Shown piece by piece: positions 50,861 through 56,918 of a stretch of DNA of 56,918 bases (position 1 is the first letter of the stretch; every line of letters begins with the position of its first letter). The stretch is from a virus. The notes beneath the pieces are model-generated. The model had not been told where the DNA came from. It saw only the letters and a list, made by a program, of their open reading frames with translations, and searched no databases. Both the position numbers and the translations under genes were made by a program. The DNA is taken from positions 1 to 56,918 of IMG/VR virus record IMGVR_UViG_3300043410_002441; one strand, written 5' to 3'.

Positions 50861-50883
50861 AAGGGGACGCTATGCGACCCCTT
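50861..50883 (+). terminator. Terminator of the tail tube gene
   Basis: AAGGGG (50861-50866) pairs with CCCCTT (50878-50883), with an inner CGC/GCG stem after one mismatch. A run of ten T follows. The opposite strand has no comparable T run. Confidence 0.85.
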
Positions 50884-50888
50884 TTTTT

Positions 50889-51290
50889 TTATCCATTAAG
50901 TAATTTACTATGTTTGGTGATAAAATTGTTTATTTTTTCAGTTAACAAAGTCTGTTTATCCATTTCATGCTCCCAAATGACCATTAAGGTGTATGAGAGG
51001 TCAAATTTTACGATTTTAACCTTGTATTGATCATTCTTTAGGTTTGCTCTTTGAAAGGCGTATTTTGGCTCTGGATTGTGTTTTTTGCAACAATGGAAAA
51101 AACAACCGTGAGTTTCAACTAAAATGTTATGATCTGTTAACAAAAAATCAAATTCCCTACCCTTGAACATAAAATGTTGTTCAAATTTAATATCTAGTTT
51201 GGTAAGTATTTCAGCAAAAGATACTTCTAAATTTGAAGTGCCGTTCATTTTTTTAAATAATTTACCAATTTTTCTTTTCTTTTTGGTCAT
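50889..51290 (-). CDS. Vsr-like PD-(D/E)XK endonuclease (possible homing enzyme)
   Basis: A 133-residue protein. NLEVSFAEILTKLDIKFEQH, then KGREFDFLLTDHNILVETHG, CFFHCC and KNDQYKVKIVKFDLSYTLMV ending in IWEHEM resembles the very-short-patch-repair nuclease fold: catalytic Asp in EFDFLL, Glu/His in VETHGCFFHCC and W-E-H at the end. Similar stand-alone genes act as homing endonucleases in T4-like phages. It lies on the opposite strand inside a plus-strand tail gene block, which fits a mobile insertion. It could also protect the phage from base mismatches, as Vsr does. Confidence 0.7.
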   Translation of the reverse strand: MTKKKRKIGKLFKKMNGTSNLEVSFAEILTKLDIKFEQHFMFKGREFDFLLTDHNILVETHGCFFHCCKKHNPEPKYAFQRANLKNDQYKVKIVKFDLSYTLMVIWEHEMDKQTLLTEKINNFITKHSKLLNG

Positions 51291-51363
51291 ATGTGCGTAT
51301 TATTATAATAAGTACCGTCAAAATCACAGTAAACGGTAAAAAAAACAAAAAATATTGTTTACA

Positions 51364-51373
51364 GTATTTAATA
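51364..51373 (+). promoter_or_regulatory. Variant late promoter motif for the tail chaperone
   Basis: GTATTTAATA, ending 33 nt before the ATG at 51407. It has one base difference from TATTTAT, with the same spacing as the sheath and tube motifs. Confidence 0.4.
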
Positions 51374-51406
51374 ATATACTATAATTAGATTAAATTTAAA
51401 GAAAAT

Positions 51407-52165
51407 ATGGATAACGGACAACAAGTTTACTTTGAGCCAGCGCATGACGTAATTAGCTTACCTTCTGGTGGTAAATTTTACAAAAATAAAAAGAGCACTA
51501 TTAAGGTGGCATATATGACTGCCGCTGATGAAAACATTTTAACTTCACCAAACTTATTACAAAGTGGTAAAGTTCTTGATGTTTTATTGGAAAAAAAGAT
51601 TTTAGATAAAGATATTAAAGCTGGTCAATTATTACCAGGTGATAGAAACGCTATTATCTTCTTTTTAAGAGCAACTGGTTATGGTGAGATCTACCCAGTT
51701 GAATTAACTGACCCTAAAACAGGTGAAAAATTTGTTGAGGAAATTGATATTAGTCAATTACCAACAAAAGAAAATCATTTACAACCAGACGAAAATGGTG
51801 AATGTTCATTTTTATTACCAAAATCTAAAAAAACGGTTAAATTTAGATATTTGACTTCAGAGGAAGATGAGAAAATAGTTAAAGAAGACCAAGCCAGAAC
51901 TAAAAAAATGGGGTCTAACGCTATTAGTCAATTAATGACTCTTAGATTGCAAAGTCAAATAACTGAAGTTGATGGTATTAGGGATAGATCAGCTATTTCT
52001 CAATTTATCGATAGCATGTCACCAATGGACTCTGCTGAGTTTAGAAAGCATTTAATGGACAACGAACCAGGTTTAGATTTGAACATTAATATACAAGCTC
52101 CAAGTGGAGAGTTTTTTTTTGGTGAACTTCCGATTACAGCCAAATTTCTTTGGCCTTACGTATGA
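51407..52165 (+). CDS. Tail assembly/baseplate hub protein (T4 gp26-like)
   Basis: A 252-residue protein. HDVISLPSGGKFYKNKKSTI, then IKVAYMTAADENILTSPNLL and SGKVLDVLLEKKILDKDI, followed by GDRNAIIFFLRATGYGEIYP, has the block order of the T4 gp26 / phage tail-chaperone family (S-G-x-x-Y, M-T-A-x-x-E-x-I-L, L-x-G-D-R, R-x-x-x-Y-G-x-x-Y). It ends ITAKFLWPYV. The gene comes before a small ORF in another frame and the tape-measure genes, the arrangement used by tail assembly chaperones. Near the end is a run of nine T (52112-52120, codons TTT TTT TTT), a possible slippage site. Confidence 0.6.
   Translation: MDNGQQVYFEPAHDVISLPSGGKFYKNKKSTIKVAYMTAADENILTSPNLLQSGKVLDVLLEKKILDKDIKAGQLLPGDRNAIIFFLRATGYGEIYPVELTDPKTGEKFVEEIDISQLPTKENHLQPDENGECSFLLPKSKKTVKFRYLTSEEDEKIVKEDQARTKKMGSNAISQLMTLRLQSQITEVDGIRDRSAISQFIDSMSPMDSAEFRKHLMDNEPGLDLNINIQAPSGEFFFGELPITAKFLWPYV
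52112..52120 (+). promoter_or_regulatory. Nine-T run, candidate frameshift/slippage site
   Basis: The T9 run reads as three Phe codons near the end of the gp26-like gene. A +1 (or -2) shift, or transcript slippage losing one T, would move ribosomes into the frame of the next small ORF. A -1 shift meets TGA at once. Confidence 0.35.
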
Positions 52166-52178
52166 GTATAGGAACCAA

Positions 52179-52349
52179 ATGATGTATGAATCATACATTT
52201 TGGTTAAACACGCAAACTTTACCTATACTGACGTAATGATGATGCCAGTCTTTGAGAGAAGGAAATTTATTGACATTTTGATGGAAGAAAATGAAAAGAT
52301 AAAAGAGGCACGAGAACGAGAGATGAATAAAGCTAAAGCAAGACGATAA
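52179..52349 (+). CDS. Small tail-chaperone partner (gp51-like), possibly made by frameshift
   Basis: From the first ATG it has 56 residues. MMYESYILVKHANFTYTDVM is followed by MPVFERRKFIDILMEENEKI and a charged helix ending KAKARR. The pattern H-x-N-F-x-Y-x-x-V-x-x-M-P-x-x-E-R-R-x-F resembles short tail-assembly proteins beside gp26-like genes. The frame stays open upstream through 52104, overlapping the end of the gp26-like gene in the +1 frame, and FFGLTYEYRNQ there looks like protein. It may be a separate gene, 13 nt after the stop, or the end of a frameshifted fusion. A terminator follows. Confidence 0.6.
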   Translation: MMYESYILVKHANFTYTDVMMMPVFERRKFIDILMEENEKIKEAREREMNKAKARR

Positions 52350-52352
52350 AAG

Positions 52353-52378
52353 AAACCCACTAATAAGGTGGGTTTTTT
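52353..52378 (+). terminator. Terminator after the tail chaperone genes
   Basis: An 8-bp stem (52353-52360 with 52368-52375, arm AAACCCAC), a 7-nt loop and a T-rich tail, 3 nt after the stop codon of the small chaperone gene. Confidence 0.85.
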
Positions 52379-52387
52379 GTTTTAAAG

Positions 52388-52397
52388 GATATTTATA
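52388..52397 (+). promoter_or_regulatory. Late promoter motif for the 247-residue protein and tape measure
   Basis: GATATTTATA, ending 13 nt before the ATG at 52411, just after the terminator. Confidence 0.65.
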
Positions 52398-52410
52398 TTA
52401 AACAATAGCG

Positions 52411-53154
52411 ATGAAAAAATATATTATAACAGAAGGTCAATTAGAAAAACTTGTCAATTCAATTGATGAGAGGGATGTTAAATTCTCTGAATTACCAAAA
52501 GCTTCTGGTAAAGATTTGGGTGGCCAGAAAGAATTAACCTTTCAAGAATTTATAACCCAATCAGAAAAAGATCAACAAAATGACCCAAATGCTGGTGCAC
52601 CTGATACTAAATTAAATGTACAAGCACAAGTAAGTGCGAATAGAGCTGGTTTTAATATTAATAAAACGGATCAAGCTCTTAAAAACATTGCTGGTAAGTT
52701 TTATAAACAAATGTATTCACTTGCGTATGATCCAGATTTAATGTCAATACCAGAGGGTTTAGCCGCTATTGTATTGACATTAGCTTATTCATTTGATGGA
52801 AAAGCGTACCCAGATTTTAAAATAAATTATTTAAAGAACGTTAATTATTTACAAAATAATTTAAGAAAAATTACAACGGACGGTTCATTAAAAACAATAC
52901 CAACTGGGATATATAGAAATCCAACTGATCCAGAAGATATTTTAATTTACACTTTAAATAATACTGTTGTAATACATGTTAATTCGCAAAAACTTACAAA
53001 AAAAGTTGAGTTTGGTAATATAGATCCGCAAACAATATCTAAAATTGAAAATTTTTTTAAAGACATAAATAACATTGATATTGTTAATAAAGCTATTGGT
53101 AGAAAAATAGTTAGTGTTAAAAGTACTGGTAATAATCTAGTTGTTAAATTTTAA
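52411..53154 (+). CDS. Unknown late protein with KKYxITExQ N-terminus
   Basis: A 247-residue protein starting MKKYIITEGQLEKLVNSIDE. The opening is almost the same as in the GP88 protein at 42815, though the rest is unrelated. The I-T-E triplet fits the [LIF]-x-E site of T4-type prohead proteases, so a removable targeting peptide is possible. After a polar linker comes a helical part (NIAGKFYKQMYSLAYDPDLM, GLAAIVLTLAYSFDG) and a beta-rich C-terminus ending IVSVKSTGNNLVVKF. No family is recognised. It is 2 nt ahead of the tape-measure gene and shares its transcript. Confidence 0.65.
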   Translation: MKKYIITEGQLEKLVNSIDERDVKFSELPKASGKDLGGQKELTFQEFITQSEKDQQNDPNAGAPDTKLNVQAQVSANRAGFNINKTDQALKNIAGKFYKQMYSLAYDPDLMSIPEGLAAIVLTLAYSFDGKAYPDFKINYLKNVNYLQNNLRKITTDGSLKTIPTGIYRNPTDPEDILIYTLNNTVVIHVNSQKLTKKVEFGNIDPQTISKIENFFKDINNIDIVNKAIGRKIVSVKSTGNNLVVKF

Positions 53155-53156
53155 TA

Positions 53157-55712
53157 ATGCAAGGTGACGTAGCTTCAATAATAGAGGAATTGGTTAAAAA
53201 ACTGCAAATTAATACGGCAGCAGCAACTAATTCACAACAAATGATCGAATCATATATCGAAGATGTAATTGATTCGTATAACAAAGCTATTGAACAAAAA
53301 AATGACATGTATAGATGGAACGCCAAGACAGAAAGTTTATGGGGTTATTTTAAAAGAGTACAAGAACAAAAACACAAAATTTATAAAGAAAGACAAAAAA
53401 GAAAAGAAAATATAGCGTTTCTTGAGGATCAGATTAATCTTTATAAAGAAAAAGAAAATGACGCAATAAATTCACATAAAAAGGAATTAGGTAACGAAAT
53501 TTTTAAAAGAAGGGTTCAATTAGAAATTGAAAAAGATATTAAAGAAGCTATGGATGATGTTGCCGATACAGTTGAAACTGGGGCAAAATCAAGAAACCCT
53601 TATTTAGCCGCAATATTGATTGGTGTGGGTCTTGTTATTGATGCTGCTAAAATGCTATTTAGAATAGCAAAGAGCATAATAACAATAGGGTTTTCATTAC
53701 TAACAGACGCACTTGGTGCTGATATGGGTATTGGTGCTGTTTTCAGAAAATTTCTTGAAATGCAAAAACTTGTTGGTAAAGTTTCTGCTGATTCTGGTTT
53801 AATAGCATCAGAAGCAAGAAAGTTTTTAGAGGATATGCCAACAATAATGAATGAAGTATTAGATGTTGGCGGTAGTATTGAACAAATTGGTGAGGCTTAT
53901 GAAGCATATAATAGATTAACAAATAGAAACAGGGTTTTCACTGGTGGTGAGTTTAAATCAATTATAGAACTTGGTTTAGGTACTGGTCTTGGTGTTGACG
54001 CTGCTGGTGAACTTATCGGTAATTTTGAAAATTTAGGTCTTTCGCTTGATAAAACATTAAAATTTACAGATTTTGTTAGAGGAAAAGCAATGGCTGTTTC
54101 GCAAAACCAAACTAAAGTACTTAAAAAAGTAAGTGAAACAATAATCGAATTAACTGGTTTTGGTATTGAAAAAGGTTTAGAGGGTATGACCAAATTGGTT
54201 ATAAAAACAGAAAAATTAAGAATTGACGCTAAAAAAAGTGTTTCAGCTTTTAAAGATGTTTTTACTGACCCAGAAAAAGCTGTTGAGACTGCTGGTACCG
54301 CTAGATTACTTGGTGGTAAATTTGCTTTGTTTTTTTCAAACCCATTTAATTTAATGGGTGAAAGTATGGATGATCCAGCTGCGTTAGTAGAAAAACTAAT
54401 AGAAAGTATTAAAGGTAAAGCATATAAAACAAAAAATGGATTTCAAATAGATGCCGCTGATCGTGAATTAATAAGACAATTTGCAAAAACATTTGATCAA
54501 GACGCTGATCAATTATTTAACGCTGCTATTGAAGATGCTAAATATTCAGATAAAATTGAAGCTTTAACAAAACGTGGTATAATTGGTTTAAGTGACGAAC
54601 AAAAAGATTTGGTAACGAATTTAATGACAATGAATGAAGATGGTTCTTACAGCATAAGATTGTCAAACGGTGTTGTGCAAAGATTATCAGAAACTCCAAG
54701 TAATACGGAAATATTTAAAACAATACAACAAGAAAGAAAAAACGAAGAATCGGCATTACTTAGAAAAACATTACAAGAAAGATTATTAATAGTACTTGAT
54801 AGATTTAATATTGGGTTTTCACAGTTTTTTGTTGAGTTGGATAAAGTTTTTAATAACCATAATACAATTAATGATCTTGATAGTTTAGCAAAAGATGTCT
54901 CGACTGGTACCATGGAGTTCATTAGAGAAAGTTTTAACGGCCCTTTTGGTAAAATGGTTAAAGATGGTTTTATTGCAATTAAAGATATTTTTCAAAAAAC
55001 ATTTTCAATATTTACTGATCCGAATAAAGAATTGGGTCAAAAAATATTAGAATTTGGTAAATATATGGTTGATCTTTTTGATATAAACATTTGGCCATGG
55101 CTTAGATATTTTAATGGTGCTTTAATTAAAGAATTAGGTAAGAAATTCTTATCTGAATCAATGGAAGGTTATGGTCTTAAAATGCAAAATAAAGCTGTTT
55201 TATCAGCTGGTGAAAATAGTATGTTAGCAAATAATTTATCTGAATTAATTAAAGAAACTAAAGATTATAATTCTTCATATGGTGCTAATATTGATGTTAG
55301 TAAATTGTATGATTTACAGAAAAAAATTGATGAGTCAAATAAAAAACTTGATAAAAATAAAAATCAATTAAATGGTTTAACAATACAACCATCTTTTATG
55401 AATTATGGTGCAAAAATGTCTAATACTACCGTACCGTATAGAAATGATGTTAATTTATCTCCATTACCAGATATACCAAGACCAACTATTTTTGCCAACG
55501 AGCAGATAATACAAGGTAGAAAAGATGACGCTCTTTTATTTTTTGATGAAAAAGCGACACAAATGGCTGTTGTAAAAAAACCAGTTGTTAATATAAATTT
55601 AGTTGGATCTATTGATTTAACAAAACATAATTTAGATAATGATGGTATTAATAACGCAAAAATTTTAACATCAAAACAAATAATAGGGCAATTAGCTAAT
55701 AATACTGTATAA
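53157..55712 (+). CDS. Tape-measure protein 1
   Basis: An 851-residue protein. The N-terminal ~130 residues are coiled-coil and Lys/Glu-rich (FLEDQINLYKEKENDAINSH). A hydrophobic stretch follows (YLAAILIGVGLVIDAAKMLF, then FRIAKSIITIGFSLL), then long helical regions. Length, coiled coil, hydrophobic segment and position after the tail-chaperone genes fit a tail tape measure, which sets tail length and is threaded through the tube. It shares blocks with the following gene: F-L-E-M-Q-K-x-V-G-x-x-S-A-D, D-x-M-P-T-I-x-N-E, N-R-x-F, L-G-L-S-L and S-x-x-x-F-K-D. The stop is 50 nt before the second copy. Confidence 0.75.
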   Translation: MQGDVASIIEELVKKLQINTAAATNSQQMIESYIEDVIDSYNKAIEQKNDMYRWNAKTESLWGYFKRVQEQKHKIYKERQKRKENIAFLEDQINLYKEKENDAINSHKKELGNEIFKRRVQLEIEKDIKEAMDDVADTVETGAKSRNPYLAAILIGVGLVIDAAKMLFRIAKSIITIGFSLLTDALGADMGIGAVFRKFLEMQKLVGKVSADSGLIASEARKFLEDMPTIMNEVLDVGGSIEQIGEAYEAYNRLTNRNRVFTGGEFKSIIELGLGTGLGVDAAGELIGNFENLGLSLDKTLKFTDFVRGKAMAVSQNQTKVLKKVSETIIELTGFGIEKGLEGMTKLVIKTEKLRIDAKKSVSAFKDVFTDPEKAVETAGTARLLGGKFALFFSNPFNLMGESMDDPAALVEKLIESIKGKAYKTKNGFQIDAADRELIRQFAKTFDQDADQLFNAAIEDAKYSDKIEALTKRGIIGLSDEQKDLVTNLMTMNEDGSYSIRLSNGVVQRLSETPSNTEIFKTIQQERKNEESALLRKTLQERLLIVLDRFNIGFSQFFVELDKVFNNHNTINDLDSLAKDVSTGTMEFIRESFNGPFGKMVKDGFIAIKDIFQKTFSIFTDPNKELGQKILEFGKYMVDLFDINIWPWLRYFNGALIKELGKKFLSESMEGYGLKMQNKAVLSAGENSMLANNLSELIKETKDYNSSYGANIDVSKLYDLQKKIDESNKKLDKNKNQLNGLTIQPSFMNYGAKMSNTTVPYRNDVNLSPLPDIPRPTIFANEQIIQGRKDDALLFFDEKATQMAVVKKPVVNINLVGSIDLTKHNLDNDGINNAKILTSKQIIGQLANNTV

Positions 55713-55724
55713 AATAGATTATTT

Positions 55725-55734
55725 GATATTTATA
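55725..55734 (+). promoter_or_regulatory. Late promoter motif for tape-measure protein 2
   Basis: GATATTTATA, ending 28 nt before the ATG at 55763, so the second tape-measure gene has its own start. Confidence 0.65.
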
Positions 55735-55762
55735 GTTAAGCAATAATCATTAAATTTAATAT

Positions 55763-56918
55763 ATGGCACAAGCGGATTTTTTTGGTAATTTAGATGGGGC
55801 TTTAAATAAACTTGATGCAGCTAAAAAAGCTGGCATCATATCAGCCGAACAAGAGAAAGAGCATATCAATGATATGTTATCAATGTATGATGCTATTAAC
55901 GCTAAAAAAGCGGCTGGTATACAATGGGATCTAAAAACGCAATCTATCTGGGGAAACCTTAAAAGATATGGTAAAGAGATGGCAGAGGATGCTGAAAATC
56001 TAAGAAAAGCTAAAAAAGGCCTTAAGAAAACAGAAGATGAAATTGTCAACATGGGCAAAGTTGCCAATGAATTAGAAAAAAGGGGTAATAAAGAAGCTGC
56101 TGACCTTGTTAAAAAGAAAAAAGCACAACTTGAGATTGAAAAAGAAATACAAGAAGTTAATTACGAAACAGCTAAAGGATCTGTAAGTAAATTAGGTCAG
56201 GCTTTAAATATGTTTGGTAAAGTTGGTGGGTTTTTATCTATGAATTTTGGTGGTTTATTTGACATATTTACAAGTATTTTAGGTGCAGCGTTTAAAATAG
56301 CTAAAGCTATTTTTGATATTATTTTCCCTATAGAAAAGGCTTGGAAATTATTCCTTGAAATGCAAAAAGTTGTTGGTGCCTTGTCTGCCGATATTGGTAT
56401 GACAAATAAAGAGTACTGGCAATTATTAGACGCCATGCCAACAATATACAATGAAATACTTGAATATGGTGGTAAAATTGAAGATGTTGGTAAAATCATA
56501 AAAGGTTTTAGTGAAGAAACAGGTAAAAACAGGATTTTTAGTACCGAAGAAATTAAAGATATTGTTAATTTAGGTAATAGTACAGCGTTAGGTGTTGAAG
56601 GTGCAACTAAAATGGTTGCTGAATTTGATAAATTAGGTTTATCGTTAACAACAACACTTAAAGTCGCACAAAAAGGTAGAAATGAAGCGGCAAGGTTTAA
56701 TATTAATCAAACTAAATTATTACAAACAACAACAGAAGTAATTAAAAATTTAACTGGTTCTGGTTTTGGTAGAAGTGTTGAAGGTTTAACAAAATTAGCA
56801 GCTAGAGCCGAATCCTTAAGATTTAATTTAGCTGAATCAGTAAAATCTTTTAAAGATGCCTTTTTTAACCCAGAAGATGCGGTTGAAGCGGCAGCTAAAA
56901 TACAAGTTCTTGGCGGTG
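55763..56918 (+). CDS. Tape-measure protein 2, paralogue of the preceding gene (runs off the right edge)
   Basis: 385 codons are visible, with no stop. It starts MAQADFFGNLDGALNKLDAA. The coiled-coil region (KAQLEIEKEIQEVNYETAKG) and hydrophobic block (FGGLFDIFTSILGAAFKIAK) are in the same order as in tape-measure 1. Then LFLEMQKVVGALSADIG, AMPTIYNEILEYGG, GKNRIFSTEEI, KLGLSLTTTLK and AESVKSFKDAFFNPEDAVEA line up block by block with it. Identity is moderate, so the duplication is old. It has its own late promoter motif. Whether both are in one virion cannot be told. Confidence 0.75.
   Translation, partial: MAQADFFGNLDGALNKLDAAKKAGIISAEQEKEHINDMLSMYDAINAKKAAGIQWDLKTQSIWGNLKRYGKEMAEDAENLRKAKKGLKKTEDEIVNMGKVANELEKRGNKEAADLVKKKKAQLEIEKEIQEVNYETAKGSVSKLGQALNMFGKVGGFLSMNFGGLFDIFTSILGAAFKIAKAIFDIIFPIEKAWKLFLEMQKVVGALSADIGMTNKEYWQLLDAMPTIYNEILEYGGKIEDVGKIIKGFSEETGKNRIFSTEEIKDIVNLGNSTALGVEGATKMVAEFDKLGLSLTTTLKVAQKGRNEAARFNINQTKLLQTTTEVIKNLTGSGFGRSVEGLTKLAARAESLRFNLAESVKSFKDAFFNPEDAVEAAAKIQVLGG

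Noticed and set aside
51358-51385. E. coli-type promoter TTTACA-N16-TATAAT before the tail chaperone
   Set aside because: Such matches are frequent by chance in A/T-rich DNA, and the inferred host phylum does not use this consensus. The variant late motif at the same place is preferred.
1-56918. tRNA genes, CRISPR arrays, insertion sequences, integrase or attachment sites
   Set aside because: I saw no cloverleaf with a T-loop, no regularly spaced repeats other than in-gene ones, and no transposase or integrase motifs. A tRNAscan or CRISPR search could still find weak ones.

Overview
The window looks like part of a large T4-like (myovirus) phage genome whose host is probably a member of the Bacteroidota. 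The sequence is AT-rich and densely coded. It carries a recognisable T4-type virion set: capsid, scaffold, prohead protease, portal, large terminase, neck proteins, sheath, tube, tail chaperone and tape measure. It also has a family B DNA polymerase and a T4 gp55-like late sigma factor. Evidence for the host is indirect: start codons are preceded by A-rich leaders without Shine-Dalgarno sequences, and one promoter fits the Bacteroidota TTTG / TAnnTTTG pattern. I see no tRNA, CRISPR array, insertion sequence or integrase.

Layout. 1-3965 (-): sugar-transfer genes (carbamoyltransferase start, GT4, GT4+GT25 fusion). 4072-16197 (-): head module, read downstream as an unknown protein, large terminase, portal, core protein, an isolated (+) membrane protein, an unknown protein plus AAA ATPase, protease, scaffold and capsid. 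16199-22988 (-): a baseplate-like late operon. 23013-32719 (-): a tightly packed operon of glycosyltransferases mixed with dUTPase, PhoH, a KdsC-like phosphatase and, last, the late sigma factor. 32780-33529 (-): a HldE-type heptose kinase. 33603-36327 (-): small unknown late proteins, one WYL-like. 36373-39471 (-): DNA polymerase with an unusual inserted domain. 39528-42771 (-): a Gly-Ser-Ser repeat fibre-like protein and a neck protein. 42815-43684 (+): GP88-family protein. 43681-45465 (-): SNF2 helicase. 45561-56918 (+): neck, tail completion, sheath, tube, tail chaperone, a possible internal protein and two tandem paralogous tape-measure genes. An antisense Vsr-like endonuclease sits in the middle of this last block.

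How it works together. A motif with core TATTTAT, usually GATATTTATA, recurs 10-45 nt before late genes on both strands. Together with strong hairpin terminators it divides most of the window into late transcription units, presumably read with the gp55-like sigma. Ten or so glycosyltransferase modules, a sugar kinase, a sugar phosphatase and a carbamoyltransferase suggest the phage makes and attaches a modified glycan to its virion, its DNA or the host surface.

The most unusual points are: a DUF7831-like domain placed inside the polymerase exonuclease; an N-terminal KKYxITExQ motif shared by two otherwise unrelated late proteins, which fits a cleavable capsid-targeting peptide; the tape-measure duplication; and a possible frameshift at the end of the tail chaperone.
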